From: Planctomycetota bacterium | Lineage (GTDB): Bacteria; Planctomycetota; Phycisphaerae; UBA1845 | Length of the DNA: 64,000 nt | Direction of reading: 5' to 3' | NCBI GenBank assembly: GCA_029558835.1 | Contig: JAKQDH010000105.1 | Location: forward strand, 33,880-97,879 | Part shown: piece after piece, positions 18,967 to 27,362 of the stretch | Layout of the letters: the number at the start of each line of letters is the position of its first letter | How positions within the stretch are numbered: position 1 is the stretch's first letter | The notes under the pieces: model-generated | Database searches by the model: none | What the model was told of the DNA's origin: nothing | The model's input: only the letters and a program-made list of their open reading frames with translations | Program-made: the position numbers and the translations under genes

Positions 18967-20339
18967 GGCGACCACACGGGCAGTGTAACCTCCGTCGGCC
19001 GGGTGACCAGATCATACCCGTCGCAGGCGTGACACCGTACCGTCAGCAGCGTGCCGGGCGTGGCCGAGCTGCTCTCGACGTAGGTGACGCTGTCCACCTC
19101 CGGTGCCTGCCCCGCATGCCGTCCGACCACCCGTTTCTCGTCCACCCGTTCGTCGACCAGTACCGCAAACTCCGCGCCGATCCGCCCCCGGGCCCGCGCG
19201 AAGACCGTCTCCTGCTGGGCCAGCATGAGCGCCTCCACCCGCTCCTGGATGAGGTCGGGCGGAAGCTGCTTCTTCATCCTGCCGGCCGGCGTGTCCGGTT
19301 CCGACGAGAAGGGAAACACCCCCAGGGCGTCAAAGCCGAATCCTTGTACAAACTCGACCAACTCCTCGAACTCGGCCTCCGTCTCGCCCGGAAACCCGGC
19401 AATCAGCGTCGTCCGAATCGTCACCTCGGGGATGCGCTCGCGGAGCGTGTGCAGCAGTCGCTCGGTGCCCACCCGGTCCACCTGGCGGTGCATCGCCTTC
19501 AGAATCCGGTCGTTGATGTGCTGCAGCGGCAGGTCGACGTACTTGCAGACATGCCTGCACTCGCCGAGGGCCTCCACGATGTAGTCCGTGAACATCGAGG
19601 GATACGCATACAGGAGCCGAATCCACTGCACGCCGTCCAGGCCGTCGAGCAGCCTCAGCAAACCGGCCAGACCGGGAGCATGGCCGATGTCCCGGCCGTA
19701 GCTCGTCGTGTCCTGCCCGATGAGGTTCAACTCGACGGTCCCGTCGGCGATCAGCTCACGCGCCTCCGCCAGTACCGCCTCGGGGGGCTTGCTGTGCAGG
19801 GGCCCGCGAATCGCGGGGATCGTGCAGAACGTGCACTTCTGGTTGCAGCCCTCGCCGAGGCGGAGGTAGGCGTAGTGGCGGGGCGTGAGGCGGACTCGAG
19901 CGGTGTCAATCTGGGTGTAAGCGTGGTAATCTCCCAAATATAAGTCGGGCTCGCGCCGCGTCGGGTGCCCACCGTGCCCGGTCGGCTCTCCCAGCACCGC
20001 CCGGACCACGTCGTCCCGCCGGTGCACGCCCACCAGGGCGTCGACACCCGGATGACGAGCGAGCAGGGCGTCGCCGTCGCGCTGCACCAGGCAGCCGACG
20101 ACCACCACCCGCAGCCCCGGACTGCGTTCCTTGCGTTGCAGAATTTCGCCGATGACCTGATCCGCCTCCGCCCGGGCCGCCCCGAGAAACCCACAGGTGT
20201 TGATGACCACGGCGTCGGCCTGGTCCTCGTTGACCAGCGCGCAGCCGGCCTCTACAAGCTGCCCGAGCATCTTCTCGGAGTCCACCAGGTTCTTGGCGCA
20301 GCCCAGGGATACAAACGCGACCCGCTTTGGCTCCGTCAT
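18963..20339 (-). CDS. rimO: Ribosomal protein S12 methylthiotransferase RimO
   Basis: 458 residues from the ATG at 20339, which follows TTGAGGAAG. The N-terminal UPF0004 domain has the three cluster cysteines Cys14 (SLGCAKNLVDSE), Cys49 (NTCGF) and Cys83. The radical-SAM cluster motif CNQKCTFC occupies 165-172, and a TRAM domain forms the C-terminus. The SLGCAKN-VDSE opening separates RimO from MiaB. It methylthiolates an aspartate of ribosomal protein S12 using two 4Fe-4S clusters. It is the first gene of an overlapping three-gene unit with pgsA and uppP. Confidence 0.95.
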   Translation of the reverse strand: MTEPKRVAFVSLGCAKNLVDSEKMLGQLVEAGCALVNEDQADAVVINTCGFLGAARAEADQVIGEILQRKERSPGLRVVVVGCLVQRDGDALLARHPGVDALVGVHRRDDVVRAVLGEPTGHGGHPTRREPDLYLGDYHAYTQIDTARVRLTPRHYAYLRLGEGCNQKCTFCTIPAIRGPLHSKPPEAVLAEARELIADGTVELNLIGQDTTSYGRDIGHAPGLAGLLRLLDGLDGVQWIRLLYAYPSMFTDYIVEALGECRHVCKYVDLPLQHINDRILKAMHRQVDRVGTERLLHTLRERIPEVTIRTTLIAGFPGETEAEFEELVEFVQGFGFDALGVFPFSSEPDTPAGRMKKQLPPDLIQERVEALMLAQQETVFARARGRIGAEFAVLVDERVDEKRVVGRHAGQAPEVDSVTYVESSSATPGTLLTVRCHACDGYDLVTRPTEVTLPVWSP

Positions 20340-20671
20340 CTTCCTCAACCTTCCGGGAGGCGGTGAGGCGGGAGTTTAGCAGGCTTGGCCACCGGCGAAA
20401 GGCCCGGCGGGAAACGTGGCTGGGCGGCTCGGAGTCAAGGCACTCGCTGTGAAGTGTGGCATCCCTGGGACAGTGGCGCTGGTCGCGCGGTTCAGCGCCG
20501 ACGATCCGAAGCGCGAGTGCTGGGAAGCGATGACATCACCCCGCCGGCGGGGCGTGTTTCCGCACGCGTTGGGGTCACGTGTACCCCTCCGTCGTGAAAC
20601 GGGCGTTGCTGTGCCGAACTCGGGCGCCGGCGTGGCACCAAGCTTGGGTGGGGTCCCCCGGCGGTCCTCTG
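20340..20671. other. Divergent spacer between rimO and the Fur-like regulator
   Basis: No gene is seen. It contains G-rich stretches and the upstream flank of the regulator promoter described separately. Nothing else was recognised. Confidence 0.4.
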
Positions 20672-20674
20672 ACC

Positions 20675-20703
20675 TTGATAATGTCTACAGTTAGACATAT
20701 TCT
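20675..20703 (+). promoter_or_regulatory. Promoter with embedded Fur/PerR-type operator
   Basis: A perfect inverted repeat ATGTCTA-CAGT-TAGACAT lies at 20681-20698. It fills the spacer of a sigma70-like promoter: -35 TTGATA at 20675-20680, 17 bases, then TATTCT at 20698-20703. Transcription would start about 20709-20711, almost on the regulator ATG (20712), and no ribosome site is visible, which fits a leaderless or near-leaderless mRNA. Binding of the gene product here would block RNA polymerase, so autorepression is likely. The operator assignment is inferred from symmetry and position. Confidence 0.75.
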
Positions 20704-20711
20704 CAGTGCGT

Positions 20712-21110
20712 ATGGCGACCACGCTCGACACGCTGCGTCGGCACCACATCGCCCCGACGCCCCAACGGCTCGCGGTGGCGGATTACGTGCTGGCCGCGCG
20801 GACCCACCCCACCGCGGATGAGGTGTGGGCGCAGGTGCGCAAGCGCTGTCCGACCCTCTCGCGGGCAACCGTGTACAACACGCTGAACCTTTTCGTACGG
20901 AAGGGTTTGCTGACGACCCAGGTGGTCAAGGAGGGAACCCTCGTGTTCGACCCGCACGTGGGCGCTCATCATCACTTCGTGGACGTAAGAACGGGCAAGG
21001 TCTACGACGTGCCCTGGGAAGCGCTGACGGTTTCCGGGGCGCAGGCGCTGCGCGACTTCGACGTGCGGGATTACCAGGTCATCCTGCGCGGGCACAAACG
21101 GCGAACCTAG
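20712..21110 (+). CDS. Fur-family (PerR-like) metalloregulator
   Basis: 132 residues from the ATG at 20712; a GTG six bases upstream is the alternative. The winged-helix domain reads TPQRLAVADYVLAARTHPTADEVW and LSRATVYNTLNLFVRKGLL, with the recognition helix RATVYNTL. The dimerisation half has the regulatory metal motif HVGAHHHFVDVRTGKVYDV. The C-terminal CxxC structural zinc pairs of many Fur/PerR proteins are absent, as in some alphaproteobacterial-type members. The next gene is catalase, which argues for peroxide sensing rather than iron or zinc control. A symmetric operator overlaps its own promoter. Confidence 0.85.
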   Translation: MATTLDTLRRHHIAPTPQRLAVADYVLAARTHPTADEVWAQVRKRCPTLSRATVYNTLNLFVRKGLLTTQVVKEGTLVFDPHVGAHHHFVDVRTGKVYDVPWEALTVSGAQALRDFDVRDYQVILRGHKRRT

Positions 21111-21216
21111 GCACAAGTCCGTCCGCGCCCCGCCGGCGGCGCGGCCGGGGATTGGACGTAATCTAAACGCGGATATGGTCTAACACAACGGGCTACGCTC
21201 CAGAAAGGAAAACACC

Positions 21217-22665
21217 ATGACAAAGAAACCGCAGCGACAGCAACTCACCACCTCGGGCGGCATCCCCGTGGGCGACAACCAGAACGCCCTGACCGCGGGG
21301 CCGCGCGGGCCCCTGCTGGTACAGGACTGGCAGCTCTTCGAAAAACACGCCCACTTCAACCGCGAGCGCATCCCCGAACGCGTCGTGCACGCCAAGGGCT
21401 CGGGGGCGTACGGTACGTTCACGGTCACCGGTGACATCACGAAGTACACGAAGGCCGCTCTCTTCGCCAAGGTCGGCAAGCAGACCGAGTGCTTCGCCCG
21501 CTTCTCGACCGTGGCCGGTGAGCGCGGGGCGGCCGATGCCGAGCGCGACGTCCGCGGCTTCGCCCTCAAGTTCTACACCGACGAGGGTAACTGGGACCTC
21601 GTCGGCAACAATACGCCGGTCTTCTTCATCCGCGACCCGTACAAGTTCCCCGACTTCATCCACACGCAGAAGCGCGACCCCGCCACCAACCTGCGCTGCA
21701 ACACGGCCCAATGGGACTTTTGGTCGCTCTCGCCCGAGAGCCTGCACCAGGTGACGATCCTCTTCTCCGATCGCGGGTTGCCCAAGAGCTATCGCCACAT
21801 GAACGGCTATGGCAGTCACACCTACAGTCTCATCAACGCCAAAGGCGAGCGCTTCTGGGTGAAGTTCCATTTCAAGACCCTGCAAGGCATCGCCACCCTG
21901 ACCGACGCCGAGTCCACGGCCCTCATCGGCAAGGACCGCGAAAGCCACCAGCGCGACCTCTACGAATCCATCACCAAGGGCGACTTCCCGAAGTGGCGGG
22001 TGATGGTGCAGGTCATGCCGGAACGCGACGCGGAGAAGACGCCGTACAACCCGTTCGACCTGACCAAGGTCTGGCCGCACGGGGACTACCCGCTGATCGA
22101 GGTGGGCGTGATGGAGCTGAATCGCAACCCGGAGAACTACTTCGCCGAAGTCGAGCAGTCGGCGTTCTCGCCGGGCAACGTCGTCCCGGGTATCAGTCAC
22201 AGCCCGGACAAGATGCTCCAGTTCCGCGTCGTCGCCTACGCCGACGCGCACCGCTATCGCCTGGGCGTCAACTATGAGAGCCTGCCCGTGAACCGCCCGC
22301 GCTGCCCGGTGGCCACCTACCACCGCGACGGCGCCATGCGCTTCGACGACAACGGCGGCGGCACCGTCAACTACGAGCCCAACAGCCGCGGCGGCCCGGT
22401 CGAGGACCCGCGCTTCAAGGAGCCGCCGCTGCACCTCAGTGGCGACGCCGATCGCTATGACCATCGGGAAGGCAACGACGACTACACGCAGGCGGGCAAC
22501 CTGTATCGTCTGCTACCGGCCCCGCAGCGCCAGCGCCTGCACCAGGCGATCGCCAACGCCATGCAGGGGGTGCCCAAGGAGATCATCGAGCGGCAGCTTG
22601 GCCACTTCGCCAAGGCCGACCCGGCCTATGCCGAGGGAGTGCGCCAGGCGCTACGCGGATCGTAA
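21217..22665 (+). CDS. Monofunctional heme catalase (small-subunit type)
   Basis: 482 residues behind AGAAAGGAAAACACC. The distal heme pocket is present: His58 in [12 protein letters not shown] and the Asn of [14 protein letters not shown] (about 130-131). The proximal ligand Tyr lies near residue 341 in [14 protein letters not shown]. The length fits small-subunit clade 1/3 enzymes without the C-terminal flavodoxin-like domain. It dismutates hydrogen peroxide, probably in the cytoplasm since no signal peptide is seen. The Fur/PerR-like gene ends 106 bases upstream. The spacer holds half-site-like ATCTAAAC and GGTCTAAC (21161-21184), so regulation by the same protein or read-through is plausible. 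Confidence 0.96.
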   Translation: MTKKPQRQQLTTSGGIPVGDNQNALTAGPRGPLLVQDWQLFEKHAHFNRERIPERVVHAKGSGAYGTFTVTGDITKYTKAALFAKVGKQTECFARFSTVAGERGAADAERDVRGFALKFYTDEGNWDLVGNNTPVFFIRDPYKFPDFIHTQKRDPATNLRCNTAQWDFWSLSPESLHQVTILFSDRGLPKSYRHMNGYGSHTYSLINAKGERFWVKFHFKTLQGIATLTDAESTALIGKDRESHQRDLYESITKGDFPKWRVMVQVMPERDAEKTPYNPFDLTKVWPHGDYPLIEVGVMELNRNPENYFAEVEQSAFSPGNVVPGISHSPDKMLQFRVVAYADAHRYRLGVNYESLPVNRPRCPVATYHRDGAMRFDDNGGGTVNYEPNSRGGPVEDPRFKEPPLHLSGDADRYDHREGNDDYTQAGNLYRLLPAPQRQRLHQAIANAMQGVPKEIIERQLGHFAKADPAYAEGVRQALRGS

Positions 22666-22874
22666 CAGGCGTATGTTGGCGCCCACCGCAAGGACCGCGC
22701 TGCCCGCGCCGCAGTCACCCAGACGGCGGCGCGGGCCAGCGCCGCCCCCTGCCCCTTGCAGAAGTAGCGTCGGCCCCCAGCGGCCGACATAGACGACTTC
22801 AACCGCTCGGGTTTGCAGGGCAGCAGCGGAGGTCCGAGCACTCTGCAACGGGCTGCCGGGTGGAGCCCGCGCAA
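22666..22874. repeat. Short spacer with a GTCGGCC/GGCCGAC inverted repeat
   Basis: No gene is seen. At 22764-22798 lies GTAGCGTCGGCCCCCAGCGG followed by CCGACATAGACGACT. Its reverse complement recurs with few changes at 56687-56723, so it is a dispersed repeat. It could also serve as the catalase terminator. Confidence 0.6.
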
Positions 22875-23213
22875 TCAGAGCAGAGCGCGGACGTCCACCT
22901 TCAGGGCCTTCGCGATGCGCTTGATGGTCTTGACAGTGGTGTGATCGGGGCGGCGTTCGATCCGCGAGACCTGTGATTGTGGGATACCCAGCTTCCGGCC
23001 GAGTTGCGCCTGCGTCAGTCCGGCCGCCTTGCGCGCCTTGGCAATGCGCTCGCCGGCCAGCTCACGGAAGAACTGGTCGGCGTCGACGAGGTCGTGGTCG
23101 CCGGCCTCGATCTGCGCGGCGGCCTCTTGTGCCATGTTGGCGATCACGAGTTGCTCGTACTCCTCGATGGGCGGCAGCACGTGCGTGGTCTTGTCGGCCC
23201 GCATTACGTACAT
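22875..23213 (-). CDS. XRE-family helix-turn-helix regulator (HigA/antitoxin-like), orphan
   Basis: 112 residues from an ATG just behind GCAGGGAG. The C-terminal half is a classic HTH_3 domain: RIAKARKAAGLTQAQLGRKL, then GIPQSQVSRIERRP and TIKRIAKALKVDVRALL. The N-terminal part (HVLPPIEEYEQLVIANMAQE) resembles the extension of HigA- or RelB-like antitoxins. No RelE/HigB toxin frame was found on either side (22666-22874 or 23214-23378), so it is either a lone regulator or an antitoxin that lost or never had a linked toxin. Confidence 0.75.
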   Translation of the reverse strand: MYVMRADKTTHVLPPIEEYEQLVIANMAQEAAAQIEAGDHDLVDADQFFRELAGERIAKARKAAGLTQAQLGRKLGIPQSQVSRIERRPDHTTVKTIKRIAKALKVDVRALL

Positions 23214-23378
23214 CGCTCCCTGCGGCAGCGGACGCCTCGCACTCACAGCCCGAGCGCGCCGCTGTTTGGTTCTTGCTGACCCCGGTGTCCTTGAAGCATG
23301 TCTCGGCATGTGTACACCACGATCCGTTCGCGCGCCGGCACGCTCTGCACTGGCCCGCAGCCACGCGGGAGGCCGGCT

Positions 23379-24500
23379 TTACAGCGCGCGCACGTGCCGC
23401 TCGTACTCCGCCAGGCAGTACCGGTCCGTCATGCCCGCGAGGTAATCGCCGATCACACGATCGGGGCCCTGGTCGGCCAGGCGGGCCCGATAGCGGGCCG
23501 GGAGCAACGCGGGGCCGCGGTGGAAGACCTCGAACAGCGCCGCGATGATCTCCTGACCACGCGTGTCCGTCCGCACAATCTCGGGATGCCGATACACCTG
23601 CCGGCGCAGCAACTGTTCCACCTGCTCGAGTTCCGCCAGGCGCGCCGGCGACAGGGTCACCACCGGCTTCGCCTGCGCCGCGACGGACTCAGGTGACGAC
23701 AGGCCCGCCAGTGCCGCGCCGGCCGTGGCCACCACGTCGCCCAGCAGGGCGTTGAGCAGGCCGTCGAGAATGGGCCGCCGCAGGGCGAAGAGATTCTCGG
23801 TGCCCGCGCCGTACGCGCGGCGCACCTCCTCCGCGGCCGCTGACCAGAGCGTCAGTTCGCCCAACTCCTGCGGACCGAGCAGACCGGCCCCCAGCGCGTC
23901 CTCGAGATCGTGACAGTTATACGCGATGCGGTCGGCGAGGTCGCCGATCTGTGCTTCGACCGACGCTCCACAGCCCGCGCCGCCGGCCGTGGCCCCCGGG
24001 CGATCATACGGCGTCGCGTGCGCCTGCATCCCGGCGCGGGTGCCGGCCGTCAGGTTCAAACCACGAAACGGCGGGAATGGATGCTCCAGATATTCCACGA
24101 CCCGCAAAGAATGCAGGTTGTGATTGAACCCGCCAATCGACGCCAGCAACCTGTTCAGCGCGACCTCGCCCGCGTGTCCGAACGGCGCATGGCCCAGGTC
24201 GTGCGCGAGGGCGATGGCCCGCGCCAGCGTCGCGTTCGCACGCAGGTGGCGCGCCAGCGTTGTGGCAATCTCGGCCACCTCCAGCGTATGGGTCAAACGG
24301 GTGCGGAAGTGGTCGCTCCAGGTGAGCGAGAACACCTGCGTCTTGTGCTCCAGCCGGCGGAACGCGGTGCTCTCGATGACGCGGTGGCAGTCGAGCTCAA
24401 ACGGAGTGTGGAGTCTATCCGGCGGCTCGGCGTGCAACCGGCTGGCGGCCGCCTCGCCCGTCGTGGCGTACGCAGCGAGCGTATCTGCGTGCTCGATCAT
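23379..24500 (-). CDS. dgt: Deoxyguanosinetriphosphate triphosphohydrolase-like protein (dGTPase)
   Basis: 373 residues. The HD-domain metal site is complete: RLTHTLEVAEIA (His71), then ALAHDLGHAPFGHAGE (His100-Asp101, His104), with the second Asp expected in DLADRIAYNCHDLEDAL. The opening DRLHTPFELDCHRVIESTAFRRLEHKTQV is typical of the short (type 2) bacterial dGTPases of about 370-380 residues. It hydrolyses dNTPs, mainly dGTP, to the nucleoside and triphosphate, controlling nucleotide pools. It is followed by an orphan XRE gene and preceded by a repeat element. Confidence 0.93.
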   Translation of the reverse strand: MIEHADTLAAYATTGEAAASRLHAEPPDRLHTPFELDCHRVIESTAFRRLEHKTQVFSLTWSDHFRTRLTHTLEVAEIATTLARHLRANATLARAIALAHDLGHAPFGHAGEVALNRLLASIGGFNHNLHSLRVVEYLEHPFPPFRGLNLTAGTRAGMQAHATPYDRPGATAGGAGCGASVEAQIGDLADRIAYNCHDLEDALGAGLLGPQELGELTLWSAAAEEVRRAYGAGTENLFALRRPILDGLLNALLGDVVATAGAALAGLSSPESVAAQAKPVVTLSPARLAELEQVEQLLRRQVYRHPEIVRTDTRGQEIIAALFEVFHRGPALLPARYRARLADQGPDRVIGDYLAGMTDRYCLAEYERHVRAL

Positions 24501-24551
24501 AACAGTTCACAAACCCGGCACCTGCGTGGCATGCCCAAGCCCGCCAGTGTC

Positions 24552-24650
24552 GGGTGGCATGGCCAAGCGCAGCGCCGCCATGCTCTGCTCCAGACGAACA
24601 CGCAACTGTCGTCACAGCATGCCGGCGCCTTCGGCTTGGGCATGCCACCC
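24552..24650. repeat. GGGTGGCATG intergenic repeat element (type B, copy 1)
   Basis: A 99-base unit bounded by a perfect 10-base inverted repeat, GGGTGGCATG (24552-24561) and CATGCCACCC (24641-24650). Inside are GCCAAGCGCAGCGCCGCCAT at the left and GCATGCCGGCGCC with GGCTTGGG at the right. Related copies lie at 43492-43594, 58671-58775 and, reversed, about 17367-17464. It occupies the spacer between dgt and the HIT gene. Confidence 0.85.
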
Positions 24651-24689
24651 GCTTGTCAGCGGCCACCACCCGTAAGACGTGGCTCCGAC

Positions 24690-25211
24690 CTACGTCCGCA
24701 AGCCGGCCTCCCGGGCGGCCTGCACGAGCTGGGCATACGTTGCGTCCAACGCGTCCGGCACCACGCGGACGTCGCCGAGCACGGCCATGAAGTTCGTATC
24801 CCCCCCCCAACGCGGCACGATGTGGGCATGCACGTGCTCGGGCAGCCCCGCACCGGCGCAGCGGCCGAGGTTGTAGCCGATGTTGAACCCCTCCGCCCGC
24901 ACCACCTGACGCAGCAGACCCACGGCCGCCCGGATCATCTCGTTGGCTTCCGCAAACTCCCCCGCCGACAGATCGCTTAAGTCCGCGCGGTGGGCCGCCG
25001 GACAGACCAGCAGGTGTCCGTTCGTGTAGGGGAAGCGATTCATCACGACGAAGCAGGCCTGCCCGCGCCAGACCACGTGCGTCCGTTCGTCCTCGCCCGG
25101 CCGGGCCCAGTAGCGGCACAGAAAGCAACCCTCCTCGCGGGCCTCCTCCTCCAGCGACCGGATGTACGCCATCCGCCACGGCGCCCACAGGTTGGTGTTG
25201 TAGTCCGGCAT
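24690..25211 (-). CDS. HIT-domain nucleotide hydrolase/phosphorylase (Ap4A-phosphorylase-like)
   Basis: 173 residues from the ATG at 25211. The opening NLWAPWRMAYI and the early Cys pair (GCFLC) match the HIT subfamily often annotated as AP-4-A phosphorylase or FHIT-like. The histidine triad H-x-H-x-H is complete in EHVHAHIVPRW (His126, 128, 130), preceded by FNIGYNLGRCAGAGLPEH. It would cleave a phosphoanhydride in a (di)nucleotide such as Ap4A. No partner genes are evident; a type B repeat follows. Confidence 0.9.
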   Translation of the reverse strand: MPDYNTNLWAPWRMAYIRSLEEEAREEGCFLCRYWARPGEDERTHVVWRGQACFVVMNRFPYTNGHLLVCPAAHRADLSDLSAGEFAEANEMIRAAVGLLRQVVRAEGFNIGYNLGRCAGAGLPEHVHAHIVPRWGGDTNFMAVLGDVRVVPDALDATYAQLVQAAREAGLRT

Positions 25212-25357
25212 CGGCAACTGTCCGTCCGCGGAACCGCGCGGTACGCCTATCAGGGGAACGGGCAAACCGGCGGGAGTAGTGCCACGTCACGACACTACTC
25301 CCGCCGGGTCAGCCGCACCGTCTCTGCCCTGCCGGGCGCCGGTCGCGCCGCCGGTCG

Positions 25358-27076
25358 CTACTGCGGCTCCGGCTGCCCCGCGAAGGCCTTCGTCAGACGC
25401 TCCAGGGTCGCCACCGGCACCTGCACGGTCAGCACGGCCGGGTCACCCGCCAATGACATGCTGGCGGCAATCGGCGGCCCCGGCGGCAGGCTGCTCAAGT
25501 CCGGCATCTGACCCATCATCATCAACGGCCCCAGCATCGGCATGATGCCCACCGGATCGACCAGCACCACGGCATTGCCCTTGGGAGGCAGACCCTCGAG
25601 GGCTTCCTTGACCTGCGTGGCCGACCGCAACGGCTTGCTCACCGGCGTCGCAAACGCCTTCTCCGCTCCGGCCGCGTCACCCTGGTAGTACCGCACGCGG
25701 TTGCCCACCACGCCCAGCGCATAACAGGGGTTGGCACCCAACATTTGCGCCTGCATCGCGCCCGCCGGGTTGCTGGTGTCCACCTTCAGATTGAACACCT
25801 CGACCTCCACCTCGCCCACTTTGCGCGCCTCGGTCGCCTCGAACGTCAGCCCCTGCTTAAGCTGCTTCATCAGCGGATTGGCCGTGGAAAGCGTCTGCTT
25901 GATGGCGGCCGTCAGGGCCTTCGGATCGGCGGTCACGTAGTCGCCTGCCCCGACCATCGCACCGGACGTGAACGCCATGACCATGTTGCCACCCTCGATC
26001 CGGCGATACACGTCGGCCATGACGGCCACCGCGTCCTTCATCGAACCCCCGGGCGCCTCGCCGCCTTCGGGCGCCGGTGTGGCCGGCGGCATACTCGCCA
26101 GCTTCCGGGTCATCAGCTCCGCGACGTAGTCGATCAACGGCGACTCCGTCCCCGGCAGATGGGAGGCAGCCGCCATGAAGAAGGGCTGCTCCTCCAAGTC
26201 GGCGAAGAACGGCATCTCCGCCGGCTTCTGCTTGCCCAGGTACGCCTTCACCGGACCTTCATCGAAGCCGCCGGCGATGCTGAGCGTAATCATGCGCGTG
26301 TCCAGCTTCACTGCCGCTTCCACGTACGCCACCTGCTCGATGAACTTCTGTACCGTCTCCAACAGCGCCCCCAGCAGGTTGCTCATCATCATGGGGTCGC
26401 CGCCGGACTGGGCGCTCATCATCGCGATCATCGACAGCATCGGCCCCATCTGGCTCAACTGCTGCAACACCAGCGGACGCAGCCCACGCATGTTGACGTG
26501 CACGAACACGTCCCGGTTGTGAAGCATCTCCGGCCGCCCGCGCAATGCCTCCGCCATGCTCTCCTTGGCCGTGGTGACCTTCGTCAGCGTCTCGGCCGTC
26601 TCCGCAATCACCACGTACGCGCCATCCGCCTTCGCGAACAGACTCTGGGTGTCGCTCAGCTTGAACTGCCACACCCCCTCCGTTTCCGTCGCCCCCGGAA
26701 CATCCTTCACCTTGGCGGCGAAATCCGCCACCGCCACCCACATCACCGGGAGCACGCCCTTCGGGGGAATCTCCGGCAGCCCGATCCCCAGCGGTTTGCT
26801 CAGGTCCATCCACTCGCCCACGATCGGCACGAACGCCTTCAACCCGGCCGCTGCGCTCTCATACGGCTCATCCGGCGCCAGCCGCTTCTGGATCTGCTCC
26901 ACCGACTTGTCGAGCTGCTCGACGTTGACCAGCACGGCCGCCAGCGCCAGGTCCGCCGGCATCTTCTCCAGCACGACGGTCCCTTCCTGCGCCCACGCCC
27001 CCGCCGGCATCAACCCCGGCACCATGATCAACGCCAGCAGCCCCGACCAAACCACTCTCCCATACCCACGTCTCAT
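25358..27076 (-). CDS. Exported protein of unknown function (DUF3352-like layout)
   Basis: 572 residues from the ATG at 27076, which follows AAGGGAG. A Sec signal peptide is clear (MRRGYGRVVWSGLLALIMVPGLMPAGAWA). The mature protein alternates short modules of a kind seen in planctomycete exported proteins: VFVHVNMRGLRPLVLQQLS, AYVVIAETAETLTKVTTAKE, and a repeated second half (DYVTADPKALTAAIKQTL, KGNAVVLVDPVGIMPMLGP). There is a Met-rich stretch (PMLSMIAMMSAQSGGDPMMM). Similar build is seen in the 700-residue protein at 43.6 kb, with no strong sequence identity visible. It is probably periplasmic. No enzymatic motif is recognised. Confidence 0.7.
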   Translation of the reverse strand: MRRGYGRVVWSGLLALIMVPGLMPAGAWAQEGTVVLEKMPADLALAAVLVNVEQLDKSVEQIQKRLAPDEPYESAAAGLKAFVPIVGEWMDLSKPLGIGLPEIPPKGVLPVMWVAVADFAAKVKDVPGATETEGVWQFKLSDTQSLFAKADGAYVVIAETAETLTKVTTAKESMAEALRGRPEMLHNRDVFVHVNMRGLRPLVLQQLSQMGPMLSMIAMMSAQSGGDPMMMSNLLGALLETVQKFIEQVAYVEAAVKLDTRMITLSIAGGFDEGPVKAYLGKQKPAEMPFFADLEEQPFFMAAASHLPGTESPLIDYVAELMTRKLASMPPATPAPEGGEAPGGSMKDAVAVMADVYRRIEGGNMVMAFTSGAMVGAGDYVTADPKALTAAIKQTLSTANPLMKQLKQGLTFEATEARKVGEVEVEVFNLKVDTSNPAGAMQAQMLGANPCYALGVVGNRVRYYQGDAAGAEKAFATPVSKPLRSATQVKEALEGLPPKGNAVVLVDPVGIMPMLGPLMMMGQMPDLSSLPPGPPIAASMSLAGDPAVLTVQVPVATLERLTKAFAGQPEPQ

Positions 27077-27150
27077 CGATTGCTCCCTTGTTAAGACAAA
27101 CGGTAGTTGCGACCTGCGCCGCGCGCGGGCTGCGCCCGCGTCCGTCGAGC

Positions 27151-27217
27151 GTGGGTGCCCTGCCCGCGCCCGCCGCACGCGGCGGTGGGCATGTGCCGCG
27201 GTTGCAGGGCACCCATA
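27151..27217. repeat. Short inverted repeat related to the GGGTGCC elements
   Basis: GTGGGTGCCCTGC (27151-27163) and GCAGGGCACCCAT (27204-27216) form a 12-13 base terminal inverted repeat around CCGCCGCACGCGGCGG. The layout is like the type A and B elements but shorter. It lies in the 286-base spacer upstream of the exported protein, which otherwise shows no gene. Confidence 0.65.
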
Positions 27218-27362
27218 ACGGCGAAGACGCCAAACAGCTATCCGCCTGCGCGCTCCTGCGGTACCCTGACCGGCGCCCGCCCGTTTAGCGTACCTGCCCG
27301 ACACCCCGCTGGGAATCCCCGCCGCGTACAAAACTCTCCAAACTCTCCCCGCCTGTCCCGCC

